Source of the DNA: Arthrobacter mangrovi
Lineage (GTDB): Bacteria; Actinomycetota; Actinomycetes; Actinomycetales; Micrococcaceae
Length of the DNA stretch: 64,000 nucleotides
Assembly: GCF_026011795.1 (NCBI RefSeq)
Contig: NZ_BRVS01000018.1
Span: 62,001 to 126,000, forward strand
Direction: 5' to 3'
Numbering within the stretch: the first letter of the stretch is position 1; each line of letters starts with the position of its first letter. Under the pieces are notes generated by a model. That model saw only the letters and a program-made list of their open reading frames with translations. It was not told the DNA's origin and searched no databases. Below, piece by piece: positions 1-8,546 of the stretch. The translations under genes were made by a program, and so were the position numbers.

Positions 1-17
1 CAGCCTCCGCCGGGTGC

Positions 18-23
18 CACAAT
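18..23 (+). promoter_or_regulatory. -10 element of a probable leaderless promoter
   Basis: CACAAT ends 6 nt before the GTG start at 30 and there is no Shine-Dalgarno sequence. This spacing would place transcription initiation at or next to the start codon. The same arrangement recurs at many genes in the window. Confidence 0.45.
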
Positions 24-29
24 AGAGCC

Positions 30-812
30 GTGCATGCAGAGACGAACTCCGCCCTGGTCCGCAGCAGCGACCTCACCCGCTACCGGCTCGCGCCGAACCC
101 GGGTCCGATGTCCCTGGACGGCACCCAGTCCTACGTCATCGCGGCCCCCGAAAGCCGGCGCGTCGCCGTCGTCGATCCCGGACCGCTGGACGAGACGCAC
201 CTGAGGGAACTCGCCGGCAGCGGACAGGTAGAGCTCGTACTGATTACGCACCACCACATCGACCACACGGAGGCCAGCGCCCGGTTCCGCGAGCTGACCG
301 GCGCGCCGGTGCGCGCGCTGGATCCCGCACAGTGCCACGGCGGGGAGCCGCTGAGGGACGGCGAAACCATCGAGGCGGCGGGCGTCAGGATCGACGTCCT
401 CGCCACGCCCGGCCACACCGCGGACTCGGTTTCCTTCCACTTGCCCCAGGACGGCGCCCGCGGTTCCGTGCTGACCGGTGATACCATCCTCGGCCGCGGC
501 ACCACGATCATCGCCTACCCGGACGGGCGGCTCGGGCCGTACCTCGACTCCCTCGCGCGGCTGCAGGGGCTGGGGCCGGCCACGGTGCTGCCCGCGCACG
601 GCGGGACCTTGCCGGACCTGGCCGCCATCTGCCGCGAATATTCCGACCACCGGCACCAGCGGCTCGGGCAGATCCGGGCCGCGCTCGAGGTACTGGGCGG
701 GGATGCCTCCGTGGCGGCCGTGACGGACCAGGTCTACTTCGATATCGACCCGTCGGTCCGCGGGGCCGCGGAGGCTTCCGTGGCGGCCCAGCTGGACTAC
801 CTGCGCGGCTGA
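30..812 (+). CDS. MBL-fold metallo-hydrolase (glyoxalase II / LACTB2-like)
   Basis: This 260-residue soluble protein has the metallo-beta-lactamase fold. The zinc-binding THHHIDH motif is at residues 73-79. Further metal ligands are seen in GHTADS (His), TGDTILG (Asp) and LPAHGG (His), so the dinuclear site looks complete. The C-terminal portion resembles the helical domain of LACTB2-type hydrolases, which act as thioesterases or RNA endonucleases; the substrate cannot be read from the sequence. The GTG start at 30 is chosen because the reading frame opens there and a -10 hexamer lies 6 nt upstream. It is followed on the same strand by a fumarylacetoacetase-family gene with its own promoter, so no operon is implied. 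Confidence 0.85.
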   Translation: MHAETNSALVRSSDLTRYRLAPNPGPMSLDGTQSYVIAAPESRRVAVVDPGPLDETHLRELAGSGQVELVLITHHHIDHTEASARFRELTGAPVRALDPAQCHGGEPLRDGETIEAAGVRIDVLATPGHTADSVSFHLPQDGARGSVLTGDTILGRGTTIIAYPDGRLGPYLDSLARLQGLGPATVLPAHGGTLPDLAAICREYSDHRHQRLGQIRAALEVLGGDASVAAVTDQVYFDIDPSVRGAAEASVAAQLDYLRG

Positions 813-872
813 CGTCGCTCGGCAGTCCGGCGCCGGTCCGTGCCGCCGCCGCGAACCGGGCCGGGCAAACGT

Positions 873-878
873 TAGGCT
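873..878 (+). promoter_or_regulatory. -10 element of a probable leaderless promoter
   Basis: TAGGCT lies 6 nt (AGCCCC) before the ATG at 885. No Shine-Dalgarno sequence is present, so the mRNA probably begins at the start codon. Confidence 0.55.
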
Positions 879-884
879 AGCCCC

Positions 885-1658
885 ATGCGTATAGCCCGAT
901 TTGTAGTTGATTCCGACCCGGCCTTCGGCATTGTCGAGGGTGACGAAGGCAGCGAGGAGATCGCCGTCATCAGCGGCGACCCGTTCTTCACCGGTATCCA
1001 GCCCACCGGCACCCGGCACAAGCTCGAGGATGTGCGGCTGCTGGCCCCGATCATCCCGAGGAGCAAGGTGGTGGGCATCGGGCGCAACTACGCCGAGCAC
1101 ATCAAGGAAATGGGCAACGAGACGCCGCCGGCTCCGCTGATGTTCCTCAAGCCCAACACCTCGGTGATCGGCCCGAACGAGCCTATGCCGCTGCCGGAAT
1201 TCTCGGACGAGGTCTCCTACGAGGCCGAACTTTGCGTGGTGATCGGCCGGATCTGCAAGGACGTGCCGGTGGACCGCGTAGACGAGGTCATTTTCGGCTA
1301 CACCTGCGGCAACGACCTGACCGCGCGCGACGCCCAGCGCACCGACAACCAGTGGGCCCGCGCCAAGGGCTTCGACGGGTCGGCGCCGATCGGTCCGTGG
1401 ATCGAGACGGAACTGGACCCCGAAGACCTGGCCGTGCGCGGCCGGCTGGACGGCGAGCTGAAGCAGGACGGGCGCACGTCGCAGATGATCTGGGGCGTCC
1501 GCGAGCTGGTGTCCTACGTCTCGCAGGCCTTCACGCTGCTGCCGGGCGACATCATCATGACCGGCACGCCGGCCGGCGTCGGCACCATCGAGGCCGGCCA
1601 GCGCTACGAGGTGGAGATCGAAGGGATCGGCCGCCTTTCCAATACCGCCCGCCGGTAA
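885..1658 (+). CDS. Fumarylacetoacetate hydrolase family protein
   Basis: A 257-residue member of the FAH superfamily, whose members hydrolyse or isomerise acyl-pyruvates and 2-hydroxyhepta-2,4-dienedioate-type compounds using a bound divalent metal. Family landmarks are all visible: GIGRNYAEH at the start of the catalytic domain, the metal-binding EVSYEAELCVVIG segment, GNDLTARDAQ, the FDGSAPIGPW lid segment and the C-terminal TGTPAGVG loop. A short N-terminal domain of about 60 residues precedes it, as in actinobacterial homologues. A FAH-family gene near gltX is, from memory, common in Actinobacteria, but no pathway partner lies beside it, so the physiological substrate is unknown. The start is set by the leaderless promoter at 873-878. 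Confidence 0.88.
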   Translation: MRIARFVVDSDPAFGIVEGDEGSEEIAVISGDPFFTGIQPTGTRHKLEDVRLLAPIIPRSKVVGIGRNYAEHIKEMGNETPPAPLMFLKPNTSVIGPNEPMPLPEFSDEVSYEAELCVVIGRICKDVPVDRVDEVIFGYTCGNDLTARDAQRTDNQWARAKGFDGSAPIGPWIETELDPEDLAVRGRLDGELKQDGRTSQMIWGVRELVSYVSQAFTLLPGDIIMTGTPAGVGTIEAGQRYEVEIEGIGRLSNTARR

Positions 1659-2258
1659 ATGCCGACGGCGGTGCCCTCCCGGGTGCGCGCCGCGCGGCTT
1701 GTGGCGCTGGTGCTGTCGCCGGGTGTCGTGTGGGGCGCAACGATGGTTCTCGGCGCCGCGACCGCTTCGTCCGGGGCCCGGGCGCTGGCGTGGGGGATCG
1801 GTGCCGCAGTCCTCATCTGCCTGGTGCCGTGGCTCATCGTCACGAAGCTGGACCGGCAGGGTCAGCTGCGCCGGGGAATCCGGCGTTTCGGGCTGACTCC
1901 GCTGGCCGTGTGCGCCGGCGCCTTGATGTACGGCGTGCTGCGCGCGATCCGCTGGCTCGACGGGCCGCTGTCCCTGGCAGCGGTGATCTTCGCCGCCTGC
2001 GCCGGGCTGGGAGCGGTCCTGCTGCTGTCCAGGGTGGTCCGGCTCGACTGGCCGGCGGCATCCTGCGGAGCGATGGCGGTGATTCTGCCGCTCATGCTGG
2101 GCATGCCGGGTCTCTCAGCCTGGCCGGCCGCCGCCGCGGGACTCTGGGCCCAGCAGGTGCTCGGGCGCGGCACCGCGGGGGTCCTCGCCGGCTCCGCGCT
2201 GGCCGGTGCCGCGGTCTGCGGCGGAACCTACGCGTTGCTGCTCCAGGCCGTGCGCTGA
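1659..2258 (+). CDS. Hypothetical polytopic membrane protein
   Basis: I do not recognise the family. The 199-residue product is very hydrophobic, with about five or six predicted membrane segments (for example around residues 12-35, 42-60, 78-95, 105-122, 132-150 and 175-195) and short Arg-rich loops such as the one near residue 70. The ATG directly abuts the TAA of the upstream FAH-family gene, so translation is probably coupled to it. It is convergent with the ABC exporter gene, whose stop lies 1 nt further on. No catalytic motif is seen; PAP2-phosphatase and peptidase signatures were looked for and not found. Confidence 0.7.
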   Translation: MPTAVPSRVRAARLVALVLSPGVVWGATMVLGAATASSGARALAWGIGAAVLICLVPWLIVTKLDRQGQLRRGIRRFGLTPLAVCAGALMYGVLRAIRWLDGPLSLAAVIFAACAGLGAVLLLSRVVRLDWPAASCGAMAVILPLMLGMPGLSAWPAAAAGLWAQQVLGRGTAGVLAGSALAGAAVCGGTYALLLQAVR

Positions 2259-2259
2259 C

Positions 2260-4080
2260 TCAGGCCGCGAGCGCCGCGTAGCGCCCGCCGTACTCGAGCA
2301 GGGACTGGTGCGTGCCCGCCTCGGCGACCCTGCCGCCGTCGAGCACGGCGATCTGGTCCGCGTTGCGCACGGTGGAGAGCCGGTGCGCGATGGTGATGGT
2401 GGTCCGGCCGACGGACAGCTGCTCGAAGGCCTCCTGCACGGCCCGCTCGGTCCGGGTGTCCAAGGCACTCGTGGCCTCGTCGAGGATCAGGATCCGGGGA
2501 TTGCGCAGGAGCGTCCGGGCAATGGCCAGGCGCTGCTTCTCCCCGCCGGAGAAACGGTGGCCGCGTGAGCCGACCATAGTGGCGTAGCCGTCCGGGAGGG
2601 AAGCGATGAGCTCGTGGATCCGGGCCCCGCGGGCGGCCTCGATGATCTCGTCGTCGGTCGCGTCCGGCTTCGCGTAGCGCAGGTTCTCGGCGATGGTGGC
2701 ATGCATGAGGTAGGTATCCTGGCTGACGACGCCGACGATCCGCGCCAAATCGGCCAGCCGCAGGGCGCGGATATCGACGCCGTCGATGGTCACCCGGCCG
2801 TCCTCGGGATCCTGCAGCCGCGCCAGGAGCGAGGCGAGCGTGCTCTTGCCGGACCCGGTGGCGCCGACCAGGGCCAGCGTGCTGCCGGCGGGGACGTCCA
2901 GGCTGACGCCGCTGAGCGCCTTGCCGGTGCTGCCCGGGTAGCTGAAACTGACGTCCTCGAAGCGGACATCGCCGCGGACCCTGGCCGGTTCGATGGTGCG
3001 GGGGGAGGGCGGGTCGGCGATCTCTACCGGCAGGTCGAGGTACTCGAAGATCCGGGCGAAGAGCGCCAGCGAGCTGATGACCTGCACGCCGACATTCAGC
3101 AGGCCCATGAGCGGGCGGAAGAGGCCGGTCTGCAGCGTAGTGAACGCGACGACGGTGCCGATCGACAGGGCGCCGGCGGTGGCGGGAAGCCCGGCCGCCA
3201 GGTAGATGACGGCGGGGACCGCCGCGAAGATGATGCTCATGGTGGCCATGCGCCAGCGGCCGGCCAGTTCCGAGCGCAGCTCCAAATCGATGAGCCGGCT
3301 CGAGGAACGGGCGAAGCGGTCGGCCAGGGCCGGGCCGGTCCCCATGGTCTTGCTGAGCTGGATTCCGCTGATGGACAGGCTCTCCTCGACCGTCACGTTC
3401 AGGTCCGCCAGCTCGCGCTGCTTCGCCGCGGTGACGGCGAGCCGCAGCTGCGCGACCTTGCGGGTCAACAGCACGGCCGGGGGCATGACGACCAGGGAGA
3501 TCAGTGACAGCTGCCAGGACAGGGCGGTCATGGCCGCGGCGGTGGCAACCACTGTGGTCAGGTTCGCGGCGATGCTGGTGGCCGTGCTGGTCACGACCTG
3601 CTGCATGCCTCCGATGTCATTGGTGATGCGTGACTGGATTTCCCCGCTGCGGGTGCGCGTGAAGAAGCCTACGGACTGGCGCTGGAGGTGGGTGAAGACC
3701 TCCGAGCGCAGCCGGTGCATGACCCGCTGGCCGACCCGCGTGCTGATCCAGGTCTGCACCACGCCCAGCACGGCGGTCAGGACGGCGACGGCGAGCATGC
3801 CCGCGACCAGCGCCACGAGCAGCTCCAGGTTGCGGTCCGGCAGGGCATCGTCAATCACGGCGCGGAGCAGGAACGGCGACGCCATCGAAACGATGGACGA
3901 CGCCACGATGACCACGGTGACGAGGGCGAGCGCCCCGCGGTGCGACCTGAAGAGCGCAGCGATCCGGCGGAGGGGCACATGCCGGGCCTGGTCGCGCTCC
4001 GCCGCGGTAACCGCACGGGCGGCCCGGCGGCCGGCACCGCCGTCCGTCCCCGGCAAGGGGCTCGATGAGAAGGATTCCAC
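2260..4080 (-). CDS. ABC exporter, fused permease and ATPase (MsbA/LmrA type)
   Basis: This 606-residue half-transporter has an N-terminal six-helix exporter domain (about residues 50-335) followed by an ATPase domain. Walker A GATGSGKST lies near residue 404, the signature FSGGEKQRLA near 508, and Walker B ILILDEATSALD just after it, with an H-loop in TIAHRLSTV. It would homodimerise in the membrane and export a drug, lipid or peptide; the substrate cannot be told. The start is GTG at 4080 with a G-rich Shine-Dalgarno-like stretch upstream. It is divergent from a MarR regulator across a 110-bp region that holds an inverted repeat, the usual arrangement for a MarR-controlled efflux pump. Confidence 0.9.
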   Translation of the reverse strand: MESFSSSPLPGTDGGAGRRAARAVTAAERDQARHVPLRRIAALFRSHRGALALVTVVIVASSIVSMASPFLLRAVIDDALPDRNLELLVALVAGMLAVAVLTAVLGVVQTWISTRVGQRVMHRLRSEVFTHLQRQSVGFFTRTRSGEIQSRITNDIGGMQQVVTSTATSIAANLTTVVATAAAMTALSWQLSLISLVVMPPAVLLTRKVAQLRLAVTAAKQRELADLNVTVEESLSISGIQLSKTMGTGPALADRFARSSSRLIDLELRSELAGRWRMATMSIIFAAVPAVIYLAAGLPATAGALSIGTVVAFTTLQTGLFRPLMGLLNVGVQVISSLALFARIFEYLDLPVEIADPPSPRTIEPARVRGDVRFEDVSFSYPGSTGKALSGVSLDVPAGSTLALVGATGSGKSTLASLLARLQDPEDGRVTIDGVDIRALRLADLARIVGVVSQDTYLMHATIAENLRYAKPDATDDEIIEAARGARIHELIASLPDGYATMVGSRGHRFSGGEKQRLAIARTLLRNPRILILDEATSALDTRTERAVQEAFEQLSVGRTTITIAHRLSTVRNADQIAVLDGGRVAEAGTHQSLLEYGGRYAALAA

Positions 4081-4137
4081 AGGGAATCACCCCCGTTCTG
4101 CTGAGGGGGAGCGGCGGACTGGGCGCCGCCGCTATTG

Positions 4138-4152
4138 GTGAGGTGGCCTCAC
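4138..4152. promoter_or_regulatory. Inverted repeat, candidate MarR operator
   Basis: GTGAGG-TGG-CCTCAC is a perfect 6+3+6 inverted repeat between the divergent ABC exporter and MarR genes. It sits just upstream of the MarR -10 element (4179-4184), where a repressor could block both promoters. The assignment is by position only. Confidence 0.4.
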
Positions 4153-4178
4153 TATGAGGATACAACAGGCATTTCTGC

Positions 4179-4184
4179 TAGCCT
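4179..4184 (+). promoter_or_regulatory. -10 element of a probable leaderless promoter
   Basis: TAGCCT is separated by 6 nt (ATTCCC) from the ATG at 4191, with no Shine-Dalgarno sequence. Confidence 0.5.
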
Positions 4185-4190
4185 ATTCCC

Positions 4191-4637
4191 ATGGCCGAAG
4201 AAAACCTGCTGGATGCATTCTGGGCCGTGGCCCGGGCCCTGCGCGGCCGCTCCCGCAGCATGCTGCAGCCGTGGGGCATCTCGCCCTGGCAGTCGCGGGC
4301 CTTGGGGGAACTTGGGCGGCATGGACCGATGCGTCTCGGCGTCCTCTCTGAAAGGCTGCGCATCGCTGCCAGGTCCACGACCGAGGTGGTGGACGGGCTG
4401 GAGGCCCTGGGCCTGGTGGCGCGCGAACCCGACCCGGGGGATCGCCGGGCCACCGTGGTGTCGCTGACACCCGAGGGCGAACAGCGGCGCAGGGATATCA
4501 GGGCGGCCCAGCTGGCCGAAGCCGATGAGTACTTCAGCGTGCTCACACCCGAGGAGCGGGAGTCCCTGGCACTGTCGCTGCGGAAGCTTCGCCCGGAGCG
4601 CGGAGGCGGGACCGGGGAGGCCCCGCCGTCGGGATAG
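4191..4637 (+). CDS. MarR family transcriptional regulator
   Basis: A 148-residue winged helix-turn-helix protein. The recognition region is around residues 45-75 ([27 protein letters not shown]), followed by the typical beta-wing sequence [19 protein letters not shown]. Flanking helices would form the dimer interface and ligand pocket. MarR proteins generally repress a neighbouring operon until they bind an aromatic or electrophilic ligand; here the likely target is the divergent ABC exporter and the gene itself, through the palindrome at 4138-4152. The start is set by the -10 element at 4179-4184. Confidence 0.88.
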   Translation: MAEENLLDAFWAVARALRGRSRSMLQPWGISPWQSRALGELGRHGPMRLGVLSERLRIAARSTTEVVDGLEALGLVAREPDPGDRRATVVSLTPEGEQRRRDIRAAQLAEADEYFSVLTPEERESLALSLRKLRPERGGGTGEAPPSG

Positions 4638-4669
4638 CGGGCCGCTCGTCCACTAAACTGGGTGGCACT

Positions 4670-6172
4670 ATGACTACTGATGCTGCCCCCGCCTCTACTT
4701 CCGACGAAACGACTGTCCGCGTCCGGTTCTGCCCGTCGCCGACCGGAACGCCCCACGTGGGCCTCATCCGCACGGCACTGTTCAACTGGGTCCATGCCAA
4801 GCACACCAAGGGCACGTTCGTCTTCCGCATCGAGGACACCGACGCGGCACGGGATTCGGAGGAGAGCTACGAGCAGCTGCTCGAGGCGCTGAAATGGCTC
4901 GGCATCACGTGGGACGAAGGCGTGGAAGTGGGCGGGCCGCACGAGCCCTACCGCCAGTCACGGCGGCTGGACCTGTACAAGGATGTCGTGGCCAAGCTGC
5001 TCGAGGCGGGCTACGCCTACGAGTCCTACTCGTCCCCGGACGAGGTCGAGGCCCGGCACAGGGCGGCCGGGCGCGACCCGAAGCTCGGCTACGACAACTT
5101 CGACCGCGACCTGACGGACGAGCAGGTCGCGGCGTTCAGGGCCGAGGGTCGCGAACCGGTGCTGCGCGTCCGGATGCCTGACGAGGATGTCACCTTCACC
5201 GACCTGGTGCGCGGCGACATCACCTTCAAGGCCGGCAGCATCCCCGACTACGTGATTGTCCGCGCCGACGGCTCACCGCTCTACACGCTGGTCAACCCGG
5301 TCGACGATGCGCTGATGGGAATCACCCACGTGCTGCGCGGCGAGGACCTGCTCTCCTCCACGCCGCGCCAGGTCGTGCTGATCCGCGCCCTGATGGAGCT
5401 GGGCATCGCAAAGTACATGCCGGAGTTCGGCCACCTGCCGTACGTCATGGGCGAGGGGAACAAGAAGCTCTCCAAGCGCGACCCGGAGTCCAACCTCTTC
5501 CTGCTGCGGGACCGCGGCTTCATTCCGGAGGGCCTGCTCAACTACCTGGCGCTGCTGGGCTGGAGCCTCTCGGCGGACGAGGACATCTTCACGGTCGAGC
5601 AGCTGATCGAGAACTTCGACGTCCACGATGTGCTGGCGAACCCCGCACGCTTCGACCTGAAGAAGGCCGAGGCGATCAACGGAACCCACGTCCGCATGCT
5701 CGAAGCCGAAGACTTCCGCAACCGGCTGGTGCCCTACCTGCGGACGGCAGGCCTCGTCGGCGAGACCCTGACGGACCGTGAAAACGAGATCCTCACCGAG
5801 GCTGCCCCGCTCGTCCAAGAGCGCATCGGCCTGCTGGGCGAGGCGCCCGAGATGCTGTCCTTCCTGTTCAAGGCCGACGACGGGATCGATGTCGCCGCCG
5901 ACGCGCGAAAGGGCCTGCCGGAGAACCTGGCCGAGGCGCTGGATGCCGCGCTGGCCGCGCTCGAGCCGGTCGGGGACTGGACGGCGGAGAACATCCAGCA
6001 GGCGCTGCGCAGCGCCTTGGTGGACGGCCTCGGGCTCAAGCCCCGGCTGGCGTTCGGGCCGGTCCGCACCGCAGTGTCCGGCCGCCGGATCTCGCCGCCG
6101 CTGTTCGAGTCCATGGTCATCCTGGGCAAGGACTCCTCCCTGGCCCGCATTAAGGCCTTCCGCAACGCCTGA
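4670..6172 (+). CDS. gltX: Glutamyl-tRNA synthetase
   Basis: This class I aminoacyl-tRNA synthetase of 500 residues charges tRNA(Glu). In organisms lacking GlnRS it also mischarges tRNA(Gln) for the GatCAB amidotransferase. The HIGH-type motif ([16 protein letters not shown]) is near residue 30, the KMSKS-type loop KKLSKRD near residue 265, and the C-terminal anticodon-binding helices fill the last 170 residues. The length matches the bacterial family. TAAACT lies 10 nt before the ATG, so the transcript would have almost no leader. The two genes immediately downstream are tRNA-Gln and tRNA-Glu, the substrates of this enzyme. Confidence 0.97.
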   Translation: MTTDAAPASTSDETTVRVRFCPSPTGTPHVGLIRTALFNWVHAKHTKGTFVFRIEDTDAARDSEESYEQLLEALKWLGITWDEGVEVGGPHEPYRQSRRLDLYKDVVAKLLEAGYAYESYSSPDEVEARHRAAGRDPKLGYDNFDRDLTDEQVAAFRAEGREPVLRVRMPDEDVTFTDLVRGDITFKAGSIPDYVIVRADGSPLYTLVNPVDDALMGITHVLRGEDLLSSTPRQVVLIRALMELGIAKYMPEFGHLPYVMGEGNKKLSKRDPESNLFLLRDRGFIPEGLLNYLALLGWSLSADEDIFTVEQLIENFDVHDVLANPARFDLKKAEAINGTHVRMLEAEDFRNRLVPYLRTAGLVGETLTDRENEILTEAAPLVQERIGLLGEAPEMLSFLFKADDGIDVAADARKGLPENLAEALDAALAALEPVGDWTAENIQQALRSALVDGLGLKPRLAFGPVRTAVSGRRISPPLFESMVILGKDSSLARIKAFRNA

Positions 6173-6229
6173 TTGACGGCACTTCCGGGCAGTGTGACGC
6201 ACGGCTCAGCCAAAAAGGCCCCTCTCGTT

Positions 6230-6259
6230 TTGAAAAACAGCGGGAGCATCCGGTAGAGT
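6230..6259 (+). promoter_or_regulatory. Promoter of tRNA-Gln
   Basis: TTGAAA (6230-6235), an 18-bp spacer and TAGAGT (6254-6259) form a good vegetative promoter about 65 bp upstream of the mature tRNA-Gln 5' end. Confidence 0.55.
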
Positions 6260-6324
6260 AATTACTCGTGCTGAGGGGCTCAGCCGGTCAGGAAGGCTTG
6301 GCGGGCAAGGTCCGGAAGTGCCAT

Positions 6325-6396
6325 TGGGATATGGTGTAATTGGCAACACAACGGTTTCTGGTACCGTCATTCTAGGTTCGAGTCCTGGTATCCCAG
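6325..6396 (+). tRNA. tRNA-Gln (anticodon CUG)
   Basis: A 72-nt cloverleaf. The acceptor arm TGGGATA pairs with TATCCCA, the anticodon loop reads TTCTGGT with anticodon CTG, and the T arm holds GGTTCGAGTCC. The discriminator base is G and the 3' CCA is not encoded. It lies 152 bp after gltX. Confidence 0.95.
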
Positions 6397-6445
6397 CGCT
6401 GGCAGGTCCGCTGTTTTCCGGCGGATTTGAATCAAATCGAAGGAT

Positions 6446-6475
6446 TTGGCAGCCGGGCGGAAGGTATGCAATACT
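6446..6475 (+). promoter_or_regulatory. Promoter of tRNA-Glu
   Basis: TTGGCA (6446-6451) and AATACT (6470-6475) are separated by 18 bp and lie 41 bp before tRNA-Glu, so this tRNA probably has its own promoter in the spacer after tRNA-Gln. Confidence 0.5.
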
Positions 6476-6516
6476 CTTCTAGCCCGATCGGCGAAAGCCG
6501 GTTAGGAAAAGTGCAA

Positions 6517-6589
6517 GGCCCCATCGTATAGCGGCCTAGTACGCCGCCCTCTCACGGCGGTAACGCGGGTTCGAATCCCGCTGGGGTCA
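6517..6589 (+). tRNA. tRNA-Glu (anticodon CUC)
   Basis: A 73-nt cloverleaf. The acceptor arm GGCCCCA pairs with TGGGGTC (one G-U pair), the anticodon is CTC within CCCTCTCACGG, and the T arm contains GGTTCGAATCC. The discriminator base is A and CCA is not encoded. It is a substrate of the upstream GltX and is followed at once by a terminator. Confidence 0.96.
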
Positions 6590-6595
6590 CCGATG

Positions 6596-6632
6596 GCCGG
6601 TCCCGGACAGGAATGTCCGGGACCGGCTTTTT
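6596..6632 (+). terminator. Rho-independent terminator after tRNA-Glu
   Basis: A 14-bp perfect stem (arm GCCGGTCCCGGACA), a GGAA loop and a run of five T residues follow 7 nt after tRNA-Glu. It should end the tRNA transcript cleanly. Confidence 0.92.
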
Positions 6633-6773
6633 CGTATTCCGGTGCCTTTCCCGGGTTTGGCGTTATACGCCAAAAAGAGTCCCGAACACGGTTTTCCACA
6701 CCGTTTTCCGTGCTCCCGTTTGCCGGTTTTCCGCTGCGGGTGTTTTCCGCCCTATTTCCCGGTCGCGGCAAAC

Positions 6774-8546
6774 ATGGCTGGCATGATGGTGTCCGTGGAC
6801 AGTACGACGGAAGCGGCGACGCACCCCGGGCCGGAGGGCGCGGTCCTGCTGCAGGAGGTCCGGGACCGGCTCGAGGCCGTGGAGCTGCCCCTCGACCTGC
6901 CTGAGGCGGCGGCTGCCCGCAGGAGCGCCCGGGCTGCGGCCGTCCAGCTCGACGATTACATCCTGCCCCGGCTGCGCAGCCTGGATGCCCCGCTGCTCGC
7001 CGTCGTGGGGGGATCGACAGGCGCGGGCAAGTCGACCCTGGTAAACGCGCTGGTGCAGCGGCCCGTCTCCCGGGCCGGAGCCATCCGCCCCACCACCCGC
7101 CAACCGACCCTGGTCCACCACCCCGCCGACCGCCGGTGGTTCGAGGACCAGCGCATCCTCCCCGGACTGAGCCGGCTCACGCCCGCCGCCGGAGACCCGG
7201 GCGCGGCGTCCGGTGACGGCGGTTCCCTGCGACTGGTGGCCGACGCCGTCGTGCCTAGGGGCGTCGCCCTGCTGGACGCACCGGACATCGACTCCGTCTC
7301 CGAGCAAAACCGGCTGCTGGCGTCGCAGCTGCTCTCGGCCGCGGACCTCTGGCTGTTCGTGACCACGGCCAACCGCTACGCCGATGCCGTACCCTGGCAC
7401 CTCCTCACGGAGGCCGCCGGACGCAACATCACGGTCGCCGTCGTACTGGACCGCGTGCCGCCGGGCGTGGAGGAGGAGGTGCGGGAGGACCTGGCCGCTA
7501 TGCTTCAGCACCGCGGCCTGGGCGAGGCCAAGCTGTTCGTCGTTGCGGAGACCGCGCTGGACGGGCGGGGCATGCTGCCGCTGGAGGCGGTGGCGCCGAT
7601 CCGCGAGTGGCTTGCCCGGCTCGCTGCGGACGCCCCGGTTCGCGCCGGGATCGCGCGGCGCACGCTCGGCGGCGCGGTGGGACTGCTCGGCGCCAAGGTC
7701 GCCGACGTGGCCCGGGCCGGGGAGGAACAGGCCGCGGCCGCCGAACGGCTGCGCTCGGACGCCCTCGGCGCCTACCGGGCGGCCACGGCGCGGGCGCTGG
7801 CCGCCACCGAGGACGGAACGCTGCTGCGCGGCGAGGTGCTGGCGCGGTGGCAGGACTTCGTCGGCACCGGCGAGTTCTTCCGCTCCCTCGAAAGCGGCAT
7901 CGGACGGGTGCGCGATCGCGTGGCGGCGTTCTTCAGCGGCCGCCCGGAACCGTCGGCCACGGTGGAGACAGCCATCGAATCCGGCCTGCAGTCGGTGATC
8001 GTGGAGGAGGCCGAAAAAGCGGCCGAAGACACCCAGGCCCGCTGGCGGGACGATCCTGCCGGCCGGCAGCTGCTGGCCGGCGCGGACCTGGCCGGCGCCG
8101 GGGAGGGATTCGCCGGGAAAGCCGCCGCGCAGATCCGGGCCTGGCAGGGGGACCTGCTGGAGCTGATCCGGACCGAGGGGACGGACAAGCGGTTCAAGGC
8201 GAGGATGCTGTCGTTCGGCGTGAACGGTCTGGGGGTGGCACTGATGATCGTCGTCTTCGCGACCACCGGGGGACTCACCGGGCTGGAAATCGGCGTGGCC
8301 GGCGGGACCGCCGTCGTAGGCCAGAAGCTGCTGGAGGCCGTATTCGGCGACGACGCGGTGCGTCGGCTGGCGGGCAAGGCGCGTGCAGGCCTCCGGCAGA
8401 GGACGCAGGAGTTGATGGACGAGGAAGCCCGGCGGTTCCTGGACCGGCTGCCGGTGCTGGCCGGGGATAGCCCCGCGGAATGGCGGGAGCTTCGCGCCCG
8501 GCTGGACGACCTCGCCGCGCGCATCGGAGCGGGAGACCCGGTATGA
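6774..8546 (+). CDS. Dynamin-like GTPase, first of a pair
   Basis: A membrane-associated P-loop GTPase of about 590 residues. The P-loop GGSTGAGKST lies near residue 80 and a G3-like DAPDIDS follows about 85 residues later. No clear N/TKxD (G4) motif is present; the corresponding place reads VVLDRVP. The central region is helical. Near the C-terminus a hydrophobic stretch (GLGVALMIVVFATTGG and the following Gly-rich helix) could insert into or span the membrane. The next gene encodes a second GTPase overlapping by 4 nt (ATGA), the arrangement of bacterial dynamin pairs such as Streptomyces DynA/DynB. The start is uncertain: ATGs at 6774, 6783 and 6786 lie together and none has a Shine-Dalgarno sequence. 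Confidence 0.8.
   Translation: MAGMMVSVDSTTEAATHPGPEGAVLLQEVRDRLEAVELPLDLPEAAAARRSARAAAVQLDDYILPRLRSLDAPLLAVVGGSTGAGKSTLVNALVQRPVSRAGAIRPTTRQPTLVHHPADRRWFEDQRILPGLSRLTPAAGDPGAASGDGGSLRLVADAVVPRGVALLDAPDIDSVSEQNRLLASQLLSAADLWLFVTTANRYADAVPWHLLTEAAGRNITVAVVLDRVPPGVEEEVREDLAAMLQHRGLGEAKLFVVAETALDGRGMLPLEAVAPIREWLARLAADAPVRAGIARRTLGGAVGLLGAKVADVARAGEEQAAAAERLRSDALGAYRAATARALAATEDGTLLRGEVLARWQDFVGTGEFFRSLESGIGRVRDRVAAFFSGRPEPSATVETAIESGLQSVIVEEAEKAAEDTQARWRDDPAGRQLLAGADLAGAGEGFAGKAAAQIRAWQGDLLELIRTEGTDKRFKARMLSFGVNGLGVALMIVVFATTGGLTGLEIGVAGGTAVVGQKLLEAVFGDDAVRRLAGKARAGLRQRTQELMDEEARRFLDRLPVLAGDSPAEWRELRARLDDLAARIGAGDPV

Noticed and set aside
6260-6324. GGTCCGGAAG just before tRNA-Gln, resembling the apical loop of SRP (4.5S) RNA
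   Set aside because: The 3' half of the SRP loop (GNAGCAGCC) is missing, no long stem flanks it, and the mature tRNA starts 7 nt after the segment.
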